From: Ostreococcus mediterraneus
Taxonomy: Eukaryota > Chlorophyta > Mamiellophyceae > Mamiellales > Bathycoccaceae
Assembly: GCA_012295225.1 (NCBI GenBank)
Contig: WMKK01000003.1
Coordinates: 475,225 to 539,224 of the forward strand
Length of the DNA: 64,000 nucleotides
Reading direction: 5' to 3'
A program made the translations under genes and the position numbers. This document shows positions 20,101-29,164 of the stretch, piece by piece (position 1 is the stretch's first letter; each line of letters opens with the position of its first letter). The notes under the pieces are model-generated. The model saw only the letters and a list, made by a program, of their open reading frames with translations. It did not search any database and was not told the DNA's origin.

Positions 20101-21247
20101 GATATCCCTCTATGCCTCCGGTCCTCGTTATTCGTGCCACGCGCACTGACTTCAATGGCGGGACTATTGTTCCCGTACTAAACTTAATGCTGACGTCTCG
20201 ATCGGGTTTTTCGAGCTGTATCGAACTAATTTCAATTGCAGTCTTGCGCGCGTTGAAGATGTGCAAGTACCTCGTGCGCTTGTCTTTGAAGCTCTTCAAA
20301 TCATCAAACTTCAAATGCCTTTCAACCACATGAACGCGGTCACGCGTTGGCCTAAACTTGAACGGCACAAACGTCAGCCCAATCTCCGAAGAAATATTCA
20401 GCGCTACATATCCGGAAACTATGCACATTTCCGTCGGCATTTTAGCACGACGAGCGCAATCCTCTTTGCGAATCGTGGCTCTCAGGCGCGCCACTGCTGC
20501 TCGTTCTCCAGGAAGTAACCGCAGCTTTGCCAACGGTACTGTGTTCTTGCTATAGTTCAGATGATCTGCAGCCATTTTACTAAAATGACTCGCGTCATTT
20601 ATCGGGATAATACTCGGCGCTAGAGACACCTCTGGAACCGTCGTCCAAATTTCAGAAATTGAAAGCGCCTGCGCGAGCGGATTAAATATCACCAAATCAT
20701 ACTCCAACGGCACCTCAAACGGTACTTCCTCATCCAGTGCACTCAGTTCATAAGCATTTCTATACACCGGCACGGACGTTCGCAATACGAGCGGACCTGC
20801 AGACGTATTAAATATAATCGCGTGCATCATTAGCCCGATGAGCATCGGCGTGTATCGCAACTCGTACGCGCGTTCGCTTCCCTTCTCAATCACCTCCCCG
20901 AACACAAAATCATGCGCTCGCCATTCCGCCGTGCCCGAACTAACGCCTAGCATCTCTACATCCACTCCACCGTTATTCTTCACCGTCACCGTGAATCGAT
21001 GCTCTCGAAACGCCGCCGAGCCCTGCACGTGGATCACCTCTGGGCTCACGCGCGCGCACGCCTTGGCTCCATCCTCTGCAACCTTACACGAGCTCCAAGG
21101 CTCGGCGAGATCGATGTCAGGCGTCACAGGCTGATCACGGCGATCAGCGTGCGCGCTCGCACGCGTCGCGAACGCGATGGCGATGCATACGCAGAGCCAA
21201 CGCGCGCGTGACGAACGACTGGCGCGCATGCAACAACCACGACGCAT
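17153..21247 (-). CDS. TMEM131-like type I membrane protein
   Basis: About 1364 aa. A signal peptide (CVCIAIAFATRASA) is followed by a large lumenal region whose first part has the TMEM131 N-terminal block: VIHVQGSAAFREHRFTVTVK, then PVYRNAYELSALDEEVPFEV. Several PapD/ASPM-like beta-sandwich repeats follow, with phrases such as VTFTNHNP/VSIVNPSTRR. One membrane span lies near 1000-1020 (ILLRIVVGCTVAVLTSIA), and the Ser/Glu-rich tail is cytosolic. Animal TMEM131 helps recruit collagen cargo and TRAPP for ER-Golgi transport; a role in secretory cargo export is an inference here. The nominal first codon at 21253 is GTG, so ATG 21247 is used. It is divergent from the CRIPT gene. Confidence 0.88.
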   Translation of the reverse strand: MRRGCCMRASRSSRARWLCVCIAIAFATRASAHADRRDQPVTPDIDLAEPWSSCKVAEDGAKACARVSPEVIHVQGSAAFREHRFTVTVKNNGGVDVEMLGVSSGTAEWRAHDFVFGEVIEKGSERAYELRYTPMLIGLMMHAIIFNTSAGPLVLRTSVPVYRNAYELSALDEEVPFEVPLEYDLVIFNPLAQALSISEIWTTVPEVSLAPSIIPINDASHFSKMAADHLNYSKNTVPLAKLRLLPGERAAVARLRATIRKEDCARRAKMPTEMCIVSGYVALNISSEIGLTFVPFKFRPTRDRVHVVERHLKFDDLKSFKDKRTRYLHIFNARKTAIEISSIQLEKPDRDVSIKFSTGTIVPPLKSVRVARITRTGGIEGYHSGVIRLQANSTRSVLRVPYSSTVNHGDLEYDADAFVFQAPPGPFGEKVSDDRWATTHKFSLKNTYSQPLSLLAWNFPPKDLTQAHFPFSMVRGVVDTIVPAGSTVEIEVDFKPRMYLAAMTTPLTIFHNASKTGTTIPLVVYSGELSTDSKIDFGVVGVGMKRTVEATFTNHNPVAMELYTMGIKGPRIVQGTTYSLQTTIYDGSATDKEYNMGDCIERSGRVCTQVLNAVMKPGDALKVQLTAVTYSSESLNEQDGELSFQTSLGVETMVPVKVVPTAGKVISEDDGSVEINVPFTQLLEQGDNDDIVKQEVMVHSTHTVPVTVKGFLDTSSEFLDLDSDGDIVAAAGVSTSLGSVVFDTSRQRNELSHFGKRSKRSRWSSKSKTVERDDEDPHERAINKHDVQHLEKLAKSLKRLKEDDALMATGTLKFSSEANVGHQTVDIRARITYPNFLHVNPTEGIVINGNDGNVVEMSDSAVTVVSIVNPSTRRALCIRVLPITSSSRPTRRSRKKKVMDESLLQSSIRAAKVFSSVGEDALATNTDPGFELEYRVEQRGVCLRPEQKLDIATVVFEPKKRMRSYTASLCVKNDVTLLECVELRADSGAIVLEDEPESGVSILLRIVVGCTVAVLTSIATRPKSVDGVKVPTIVKASITDNDESPKESNNDAFHDSSVVFQDALDEEELLQEPQSAVEDNTRSEDAESPRPRSDDSAIEDLKRVHHVAATESPAAADTPKLDDVAQPKRVDDIAGKKSNLRIKTARESKQKSNRPSKETNKSPKAESETSPVQKRETNMAMPQPRVLIHRRHSLSKDSSQINTMTPRSVTSVEPSSPQFGASVDSPIYSQADTYTSMFSTDIIGNKFDLSPPPSVAPRSRPESLREFSMWSNADAKTGAAGWDSSSLFSFPSDGIGARTTASSVADPFSPQSRSTSKWRSMLSQWERSEEERSQSHSRSLAGESSVHSQKSFHSTGDHSYASGL

Positions 21248-21448
21248 TCGCACGCTTCACGCGCGCGCAATCGTCGTCGCGCGCACGGCGACGATCGCGA
21301 TGACGACGCCTGGCGGCTCGTGCACTATGCGTCGCGCGCGTGCTCGCCGTCGCCGCGCGCGGTCGTCGCTGCGCGAAAAGATTCGGCGCGCTCGAAGCAG
21401 CGCACTCTGACGCCATTGTGCGCCCGGAACGCAGTTTTCGCGCGCGCT

Positions 21449-22264
21449 ATGGTGTGCACGCGCTGCGAGCAGCAGATGCGCGCGTCGAATAAGACGTCGG
21501 CGTTGATCACGAGCGCGCCTATACGGCGGCGCGACTTGGCGCTCGGCGCCGTCGACGCGCTGGTCGATCGAAGGCCAATTAATGAAAACAAAGCTTTGGC
21601 GGCGAAACGGCGCGGGCCGTACGGCGTCGGTGGGCGCGATGGCGCCGCGGGCGCGGCGGGGACAAAGTGTAAGGTGTGTATGTGCTCGTTGCACGGCGGT
21701 AACATGTATTGTAATCCGTGCGCGCACAGCAAAGGGATGTGCGCGCGGTGCGGCGTGGTCATTATGGATACGTCCATGTACAACGGCCACGATACAGCGT
21801 CGACGGACGAGAAGGCGGCACTTTCGGCGAGGGAGGCGGTCGCACCTGGAGTGAAAGATAGGCGTGACGTGTGCACGGAGGATTTAGAAGCAAAGCCGCA
21901 GGAGGATGTTGGCAAGAAGAAGGTTGCGTCGAAAAAAGCAGCGGCGGCTGCGGAGACGTCGGCGCCAGCCGAGGCGGCGCCGACGCCGCTCGCTGGGCCT
22001 ACGAGTGCGGCTGATGTCGCGCGAGAGATGGGTCAGGCGGCGAATGGTGGTGCGGTGAGTGGTTGGAGGTTTGACAAGGCGAGTGGGTACTTTTATGACG
22101 TCGCCGCGCAGGTATATTACGACCAAAAGACGGGTGGATATTTTGATTGTAAGACACAAACATGGACGATGCCAGAAGCTAAAACAAAGGCTGAAATGCA
22201 AACTGGACGCGCGACGGGAACTTTCAAAGAGGGTACGCGAAAGCCCGATAGGTTTGGATTGTGA
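21449..22264 (+). CDS. CRIPT: CRIPT zinc-binding protein fused to an OCRE-like C-terminal motif
   Basis: 271 aa. Residues 1-~118 are CRIPT: MVCTRC at the start, INENKALAAK, then CxxC pairs at 74-77, 88-91 and 98-101, and IMDTSMYN. CRIPT is a ~100-residue zinc protein implicated in the minor (U12) spliceosome. Residues ~119-200 are a Lys/Ala/Glu/Pro-rich linker. Residues 206-239 hold an aromatic octamer-type repeat (GWRFDKASGYFYDVAAQVYY, then GGYFDCKTQTW), as in OCRE domains of splicing factors such as RBM5. The start is fixed by the conserved MVC. Typical CRIPT stops soon after the last CxxC, so the tail is extra. Confidence 0.88.
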   Translation: MVCTRCEQQMRASNKTSALITSAPIRRRDLALGAVDALVDRRPINENKALAAKRRGPYGVGGRDGAAGAAGTKCKVCMCSLHGGNMYCNPCAHSKGMCARCGVVIMDTSMYNGHDTASTDEKAALSAREAVAPGVKDRRDVCTEDLEAKPQEDVGKKKVASKKAAAAAETSAPAEAAPTPLAGPTSAADVAREMGQAANGGAVSGWRFDKASGYFYDVAAQVYYDQKTGGYFDCKTQTWTMPEAKTKAEMQTGRATGTFKEGTRKPDRFGL

Positions 22265-22372
22265 GCACTTCGTAGCTAGCAATAGTTTAGAATAAATTAG
22301 CGATTTTGATTTCACTCGTTTGACAAAGTTTTTCTATGTTCTATTGGGGTTGCGATCAAATCGACATTGTCA

Positions 22373-23233
22373 TTAATTACCACTGACGTTGAGCATCAAC
22401 CACTCCACGGATTCTTCCATGTCTCCGTCGCACGCGGCGAGCGCGTCTTGGCAGTGACGCTTGGAAAATCCCATGGCCATGAGCGACGCCACGCCCGCGT
22501 CATCCGTCTTTGTCTTTTTCCCATTCTTCTTCCCGATCGCCGGTGTCGTCGCCTTGGTGCGCTTCGCAGGTGGTTCTTTGTTCGGCGTCGCCGCCTTGGC
22601 TGGGGTTTCGATCAACTGCGTACGCAGGCCGTCGACGCGTCGTCGAAGCGCCTTGAGCAGTGTAATCTTTTGCGCTTTGCTCAACGTGTCAATCGACAAT
22701 ATCATCATGTCTGCTTTGATCGTGGTCATCGAATCGATTCCAGCAATACCACCACGATGGTGATTCTTCCCCATGTATGTCGCTGACCCTAACGCCGCCG
22801 CGCGTGGAGGCTCTGGTAACTCAATCGCCTCAACTTCTTCCGGCGACAAACCATACTTTTTCAAATTTTCCTCCCGAAGTTTATTCAACTCATCCTTCGA
22901 ACGAATCCCACCTTGGTTGGTAATCAACCCATTCTTCCGTACGCACCCCTCGAGTGCGTCGTTATCATTACGAATCGCATCAATGTCAAGTTTCAAACCA
23001 GAATACTCCGCGAGCGACTGCTTCCCGAGCAACCGCTGTGTCTGTCCATTCAATTGCTGAATCTGTTTTCCGGGCAGCACGCCAGAGTCAACAATCTGCA
23101 CCCACTTCCCGACGCCAAACTTCTTCAAGCACTGTCGCAGCGCGAGACACTCCTCCTTGGTCCATCCCGGGCTCGGGGTAAAATTCCACAGCGACCTCGC
23201 GTCGCCAATCTTTGGCCCAGCACCGTCAGCCAT
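22373..23233 (-). CDS. SANT/Myb-domain protein with C-terminal UBA domain
   Basis: 286 aa. Near the N-terminus is one SANT/Myb-like unit (about 20-62: PGWTKEECLALRQCLKKFG, then WVQIVDSGVLPGKQIQQLNG), with the regularly spaced tryptophans of that fold. The middle part is helical and charged (KKYGLSPEEVEAIELPEPPR), followed by a basic stretch (KRTKATTPAIGKKNGKKTK) likely to be a nuclear localisation signal. Residues ~243-283 look like a UBA domain (VASLMAMGFSKRHCQDALAA, then VEWLM). A single SANT unit often mediates protein or histone contacts rather than DNA binding. Function unknown. It converges on the CRIPT gene and diverges from the small gene at 23427. Confidence 0.8.
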   Translation of the reverse strand: MADGAGPKIGDARSLWNFTPSPGWTKEECLALRQCLKKFGVGKWVQIVDSGVLPGKQIQQLNGQTQRLLGKQSLAEYSGLKLDIDAIRNDNDALEGCVRKNGLITNQGGIRSKDELNKLREENLKKYGLSPEEVEAIELPEPPRAAALGSATYMGKNHHRGGIAGIDSMTTIKADMMILSIDTLSKAQKITLLKALRRRVDGLRTQLIETPAKAATPNKEPPAKRTKATTPAIGKKNGKKTKTDDAGVASLMAMGFSKRHCQDALAACDGDMEESVEWLMLNVSGN

Positions 23234-23426
23234 GATGACGAGCTCAATGTCCTCGCGGTCTCGTCCTCGCCGTCACTAGCGCGCGAATGATCACCGAGCG
23301 ATGTGCCTGCGTTTGCGCGTGCTCACACGCGTGCGTCGGCGGCTCGCGCGCGGGCGTATTGTGGCGACAGCTCGCGTGCGTGTGCAACTTTTCAAATTTT
23401 TCAAAAAAAACGCGACACCAGCACGC

Positions 23427-23969
23427 ATGAGCTCAGCACAAAGGCGTCATTTGACGGCGCACATGATCGCCGCGCTCGTCTCTGTGGCGCCCATACGCGC
23501 CCACGGGGCGTTTGCCGTCACTCGCGCGCGCGCGGTGGCGCGTAGAAGCGACGCATGCGATGGGCGCTCGCTGTTTAGCGGCGACTCGAGCACTAGGATT
23601 TCCCAGGACATCGACGCCGATGCCGCTTTTGTTGCGGGCATGGTGCGCTTCTGGCTCGATGAGGAGTGGCAGTTCGGGGCGCAGATTAACGAGGACATTG
23701 GGCAAGCAGCTGGGAAGGCGTATGCGGATGCGCAGCGCGCGATGGCGGCGGAGGGTGACGAGGAGGAGGTGCTGCAGAGACTGGTCATGAGCATCGCGGG
23801 CGATTTGATGGCGTTTGATTTTAGCGATTCCTTCGTATCTGCGTTTGAGGTGGCGAATAAGGTGATTGAAATGCTCATGTTGCGCGCGGGGAGCGAGGTT
23901 TGTTGCGTGTCCGAGGAGGATATCACGAGAGAAGCGAGATATTTAGCATCTTTGGAGACGCCACCGTGA
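23427..23969 (+). CDS. Small conserved-looking, probably plastid-targeted protein of unknown function
   Basis: 180 aa from ATG 23427. Residues 1-~60 are Arg/Ala/Ser-rich with few acids, like a transit peptide. The remainder is acidic and helical, with FVAGMVRFWLDEEW, INEDIGQAAGKAYADAQRAM and DSFVSAFEVANKVIEMLM. This WLDEEW/helix pattern resembles small uncharacterised chloroplast proteins of plants and algae from memory, but I cannot name a family. Upstream codons to 23301 (ATG) are open but Arg-rich and overlap the divergent promoter of the SANT-UBA gene. Confidence 0.6.
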   Translation: MSSAQRRHLTAHMIAALVSVAPIRAHGAFAVTRARAVARRSDACDGRSLFSGDSSTRISQDIDADAAFVAGMVRFWLDEEWQFGAQINEDIGQAAGKAYADAQRAMAAEGDEEEVLQRLVMSIAGDLMAFDFSDSFVSAFEVANKVIEMLMLRAGSEVCCVSEEDITREARYLASLETPP

Positions 23970-24168
23970 GTCTCTGGAGACGCGCGGCGCGTTTAGGCAA
24001 CCGCGCGAATATTTAGATTTACCATTAAGATTTGTTGCGTTGGCTTTGTGTAATTAGTATTTCTTCAATTCTTCACGCGATCGTCGTTGCACATCGTCGA
24101 CAAGTGCGAAGGTCTCGTCGCGCGAGCGCGATCCAGCCTCACAGTCGGTCGCACCGCGCGCGCGCGTC

Positions 24169-26622
24169 ATGCCTCCGATGCAAAAACTCGTTGACACCTC
24201 CCCGGGAGGTTTAGCCCGGGCCGTCGTTCTCGCCATCGCGCTCTACGCCGCGGTCGATATTCGTCTCTACGCCGTCAAAGGTACGCATAACCAACACGAA
24301 ATCGTCATCTTGGTGTGTCACACGCGCAATCATCGTGCGCATTTCCGACACTGACTTTCTCGCGTTTTCGCGCGCACAGAGTACGGACGAATCATTCATG
24401 AGTTCGACCCGTGGTTTAACTTCCGCGCCACGCAATACCTCGCCGAAAACGGATGGTTGAAGTTCCGCACGTGGTTTGATTACATGTCCTGGTACCCGCT
24501 CGGTCGCCCAGTCGGGACGACGATCTATCCGGGCATGCAAATTACAGCGGTGTTTTTATGGCGCGTGTTGAATTTTGTTGGGATTGAAATGTCATTGAAT
24601 GACGTGTGCGTGTTCTTCCCGGCGTGGTTCGGGGCGGTGGCGACGTATTTAGTGGCTATTCTGACCAAGGAGTGTTCGGGGAGCGGAACGGCGGCGGTGG
24701 TCGCGGCGGCGGTGATGTCGATTGTTCCTGCGCATACGATGCGATCAGTCGCGGGAGGGTATGATAATGAGTCATTGGCTGTGACGGCTATGTGCTTGAC
24801 GTTTTACTTGTGGTGCCGATCGTTGAGAAATGCAAAGTCGTGGCCCATAGGCGCGCTCGCTGGTTTGGGATACACCTACATGACGGCGGCGTGGGGTGGT
24901 TACACATTCGTGCTCAATATGATTGGCTTGCACGCGGCGATGTTAGTTATTTACGGACGTTACAACTCAGAGTTACACAAGGCTTACTCACTGTTCTTTG
25001 TTATCGGCACGATTGGCGCGTTGCAGTTTCCTGTCGTCGGCACGCTGCCGTTTACGTCTATGGAACAGCTCGGCCCGATGTTGGTGTTCCTCGGGTTTCA
25101 AGTATTGGAATTTACCGAGCGCACGATGCCTAAGACTTTGCGTCCGAGCGACAAGTGGACGCGCAGATTTAGAATGTACTTCGCCGCGCTCTTAGTCCTC
25201 GTCGTTACTGTGCAAGCGCTTTCCATGGCGGGTCTGTACAACATTAACGGCATGTCCGTGCGAGTGAAGAGTTTGTTCGTCAAGCATACGAAAACTGGCA
25301 ACCCTCTTGTCGACAGCGTTGCCGAACATCAACCTGGTTCGCCCGATTCATACTACCGATTTTTGCACATCAACTACTACATTGCGCCGATTGGATTTGT
25401 GTGCTCAGCGGTGCACTTTATGTATGAAGGATCCGCTGGAAGCATGTTTTTGCCTTTATACGCCGCCGTTGCGTATTACTTTGCCAATCGCATGGTTCGG
25501 TTGATTATCTTTTTAGGCCCTATCGCGGCGTGCTTAGTTGGCGTGTGTATTGGGTACGTCATTGAAGATTCCATCGCAATCGCGACGGAAATGACGTTAG
25601 AGGAGAAGGATGCGACGGCAGATGAAGACGCCGACGCTAAACCGGCGTTGACTCCGTCCAAGTCCAAGAAGGACAGGAAAAAAGCGCCTGTCAAACCCAC
25701 GAAGTCGCTCAAAGAAATGATAAAGGGCGGTGCGCACAACTGGTGGAATCGTTCATCAACCAAGACAGCGCGTTTGATTTGTTCTGCGCTCTTTTTGACG
25801 CGCACCGCGTACTCTGTGTCCACGTTCATCAGTTACTCTCATCAAATGGCGCAAGGCATGTCCCAACCGAGCATCATGTTCAAGGGTCAGTTGCAAACGG
25901 GTGAAACCGTGATTGTGAGAGACTACGTCGATGCTTACGAGTGGCTGCGCGATAACACTGCTGAGGACGCTCGCGTCATGGCGTGGTGGGATTACGGCTA
26001 TCAAATCACCGGCATTGCCAACCGCACGTCCATTGCGGATGGCAATACTTGGAACCATGAACACATCGCAAACTTGGCGCGCATGCTGACCACGGACGAA
26101 ACCAAGGCGCACAAGGTCATTCGTCACTTAGCAGACTACGTTCTCGTGTGGGCTGGCGGTGGAGGCGACGATATGGCGAAAAGTCCGCACTTATTCCGCA
26201 TCGGCGCCTCCATCGGGAGCGGTCGGGCCACGGCAGTTGACATGGACAAGATCACCAGTACGTTCGGCGTTGACCGTTCGGGGCGCCCGACGCCCAAAAT
26301 GGCGGCATCGTTACTTTTCAAGCTCGTCTCCCCGCAAGGCTCCGTCGACGCGAGTAGATTTCAAGAAGTTTACTCGTCCAAGTACCGCAAAGTCCGCATT
26401 TACAAAGTCGTCAATGTCGATGAGGAGTCCAAAGCATGGGTTGCCAACCCAGCAAACCGCATGTGCGATCACGAGGACGGCAGTGGATTCTGCCCAGGCG
26501 CGTACCCGCCGGCGTTGAAAAAGTACCCATCCATCATCAAAACTGCCTACGCGGTGCCCCAATGGATTAAGGACAAGCGCGCGACGGAGCAACGCGCCAC
26601 GGAAGTCAAGGATGAACTCTAA
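24169..26622 (+). CDS. STT3: Oligosaccharyltransferase catalytic subunit STT3 (two exons)
   Basis: The catalytic subunit of the ER complex that transfers the dolichol-linked glycan to Asn-X-Ser/Thr. Exons 24169-24280 and 24380-26622 join to 2355 nt (784 aa) and create the junction VKEYGRIIHEFDPWFNFRAT. This carries the first metal motif, E45-F46-D47. The remainder has the multi-helix domain, a DNESLA lumenal motif, and the signature WWDYG at 573-577 followed by NRTSIADGNTWN. A cytosolic Lys/Pro insertion (about KSKKDRKKAPVKPTK) interrupts the TM domain. Full length relative to plant STT3. Without exon 1 the essential first acidic motif would be lost, which supports the splice. Confidence 0.96.
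24281..24379 (+). other. 99-nt intron in STT3
   Basis: Donor AAAG|GTACGC, acceptor GCGCACAG|AGTAC, and ACTGAC at 24350-24355, 24 nt before the end. It splits a Glu codon (G|AG) and joins two conserved STT3 segments. The region in between has an in-frame stop and no similarity to the protein. Confidence 0.92.
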
Positions 26623-26894
26623 ACATCTTTCTTATTACACNATTAGCTACACGTCATAACCAGAACCGTACCGGTAGTTTGTCAAATGAAATCGTAAACG
26701 TAGTTGAACCGCCAGTCTACAACACTTTTGGGACACAATCTACGATTGACCGCATTTCGCGCGTCAAGCATCGCGTTATCGCGTCTGACGCGCGCCGTAC
26801 ACGCGAACACACACGCGTGGCTCGCGCTCGCGCGCACGTGTTCTCTGTATAGCTCGCCCGCCGCGCGCGTATTGGCGTTTGAGCTCGCGACGCC

Positions 26895-29105
26895 ATGGAT
26901 TACACCGCATGGTTCTCCATCGCGGACGTCGATGGCGACGGCCGCGTTTCTGGTGCCGAGGCTGTGCACTTCTTCATGCGCGCAGGTTTACCAAAGAATG
27001 AACTCGCCAAGCTCTGGGACGCGGCGGACGCCGAACGCGTGGGGTATTTGGACCAACGGGCGTTTTCAGTGGCGTGCGCGCTCGTCGGCGCGTTGCAACA
27101 GCATGGGACAATCACACGAGACGCATACGAACGCGCGCGAAGTGGCGCGTTCGGAAGTTTGCCAACTCCTAAGATGCAAGGTTTAGAGCTTCCGTCGATG
27201 GTGGCGGCGCGGTACGCCAGAGGAAGTCGTCGGAACTCGTTCGAAGCTGGCTCGAGCGAGCCGCCGTTGGCGCCCGCGACTCAACCGCATGCGGCGGCAG
27301 CGTTCGATATGAACGCCAACGAGGACTTATTTGCCATGTCTGGCGGGTTTGATGATAGTTTCAGTGTCGCGGCGGCGCCTGTGACAGTGGCGATGCCGGC
27401 GCAATCGAATACGTTTCCGCCTCCTCCGACGGCGTCTTTGACTATTCAAAACGCCCCAGCGCCTGTTCCGGCGATAGTACAACCACAGCAAATCGTGCAA
27501 GCCGTCGAGTGGCCCGTGGTTGGACCGAGCGACTGGCAGCGGTACCAGCAAGTGTTTTTGACCAACACGCGAGGTAATCCCGAAGGGCGATTGAGTGGGC
27601 AAGAAGTTGCGCCAATTTTACTCGGCTTGGACGCTCCAAAGTACGTGCTCAAGGACATTTGGGAGTTGAGTGATGCCGATAAAGATGGTTCGCTGAGTTG
27701 GCTTGAGTTTGTGGTTGCAATATATTTGACTGAACAGGCGCGAAGTGGGCGCATGCCGCCACCATCGCTGCCTGCGGGCCAATTTCCGCCGTTTAGCATG
27801 ACTGCCGGCGCGTCCGTTTCGGCGGAACCGCAGCCGGAACCGCAGCAACCCGCCGCACCAATCTATCAGCCGCCAGCGTCGTTCCAAACGACAGCGACTG
27901 GTCTGATGACTCAGGATGCCGCGCGTGCGCAATTACAACATGTGATGACTTCCGCACCACGCGCTGCGGCGACAACTGAGGAGTACACATACCGCGGGCC
28001 AGTGGCCAACGTCGCCGCCATGCCTGAACAAGACCAAGAACTCGCCGCGCGCGTCAGGGCGAATGCTGAAAGCAACGACCGTGAATTATGGGAAAGCGAA
28101 ATGGCCGAGCGGCAAAACAAACTCAGCGCTGCCGCGGCGCAAGAAGTCTTGTCTAACTTGGCGATTTTCACGCGCAAGTGTGAAGCCGATTTGACTGAAG
28201 CGTCTTATCGCGCGCAAGCCGCCGAAGCCGAAGTTAAGGATATTAAAGCTAAGTGCAAACGAATGCAAGGCATGGCGCAAAATATAATCGATCAAATGGA
28301 CGAGCCGATGCATCGTATTGAAGAGGCAAAGAAAGAGTATGATGCGTTGAGCGCGCGGTACAAGGAGCTCGAAGAACGTCACGCAGAGCTAGTGGCGACG
28401 GCATCAAGTGGGACGTCTGCCGTCGAGCAAGACCTGGTCGATATGCGAGCGAAGGTGCGCGCGAAAACCATTGCGGTTGAGGCTGAAGAGGCTAGATTGA
28501 GAGCGAGTGCGTTTGCGTCATCTACTGCCGCCGCGCAACCATCATCGCTGGAAACCAAGCGTCAAGACATCGCGCTCGCCGAGCACCAGAGTTCGTCATC
28601 CTTCTTCGAAGTGAGCGCGCCAGTGCCGCCGCGCGAGCGAGCGCCTGTCGCAATGAATACCAGCACGAAGGATGGTAGAGAATCATTCGACGCCTGGGAC
28701 AACTGGGCCACGACATCGCGTGTGGAAAAAAACAAGACGGCGACGCCGACGCCGCATCGCCGCTTCCCGTCCGAAATCCCCGCCGTCGCCGCCGCGCTCG
28801 GCATCCCCAGCGACACTGGCGGTGGCGGATTTTTTGACAGTCTCGACGATGACTCTGACCCCTTCGGTGGGGGCGTTCCCGCACCACCGCCTCAAAAATC
28901 CTCACCCGCGGATTTAGTGGCGGATTTCGCGGCGCCGTCGGACGCGTCCTTCGATGACCCGTTCGGCGCGCCGCCGCCCACGCCCCCCGGCGCCGACCCA
29001 TTCGCTCCAAGCGCAGACACGCACGGCGACGATGACGTCGATGACCCATTCGGTGCACCGCCACCGACGCCGCCACCTGCGAACAACGACCCATTCGCCC
29101 TGTAG
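26895..29105 (+). CDS. EH-domain endocytic scaffold (Eps15/AtEH/Pan1-like)
   Basis: 736 aa. EH domain 1 starts almost at the Met (YTAWFSIADVDGDGRVSGAE, EF-hand-like loop), and EH domain 2 lies near 208-300 (LKDIWELSDADKDGSLSWLE). EH domains bind NPF peptides. A long coiled coil (about 400-545) follows. The C-terminus has repeated DPFG/DPFA motifs separated by Pro-rich linkers (DDPFGAPPPTPPGADPFAPS), the classical AP-2 appendage ligands. This is the layout of Eps15/Pan1 and of the plant TPLATE-complex EH proteins, pointing to clathrin-mediated endocytosis. The next gene encodes an EHBP1-type NT-C2 protein on the same strand 59 bp away. Confidence 0.9.
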   Translation: MDYTAWFSIADVDGDGRVSGAEAVHFFMRAGLPKNELAKLWDAADAERVGYLDQRAFSVACALVGALQQHGTITRDAYERARSGAFGSLPTPKMQGLELPSMVAARYARGSRRNSFEAGSSEPPLAPATQPHAAAAFDMNANEDLFAMSGGFDDSFSVAAAPVTVAMPAQSNTFPPPPTASLTIQNAPAPVPAIVQPQQIVQAVEWPVVGPSDWQRYQQVFLTNTRGNPEGRLSGQEVAPILLGLDAPKYVLKDIWELSDADKDGSLSWLEFVVAIYLTEQARSGRMPPPSLPAGQFPPFSMTAGASVSAEPQPEPQQPAAPIYQPPASFQTTATGLMTQDAARAQLQHVMTSAPRAAATTEEYTYRGPVANVAAMPEQDQELAARVRANAESNDRELWESEMAERQNKLSAAAAQEVLSNLAIFTRKCEADLTEASYRAQAAEAEVKDIKAKCKRMQGMAQNIIDQMDEPMHRIEEAKKEYDALSARYKELEERHAELVATASSGTSAVEQDLVDMRAKVRAKTIAVEAEEARLRASAFASSTAAAQPSSLETKRQDIALAEHQSSSSFFEVSAPVPPRERAPVAMNTSTKDGRESFDAWDNWATTSRVEKNKTATPTPHRRFPSEIPAVAAALGIPSDTGGGGFFDSLDDDSDPFGGGVPAPPPQKSSPADLVADFAAPSDASFDDPFGAPPPTPPGADPFAPSADTHGDDDVDDPFGAPPPTPPPANNDPFAL

Positions 29106-29164
29106 CCATCCCGTAGCTCGTCCCAGGAATATTCATAATCATCTTGTCCCCAGACTCTGCCGCC

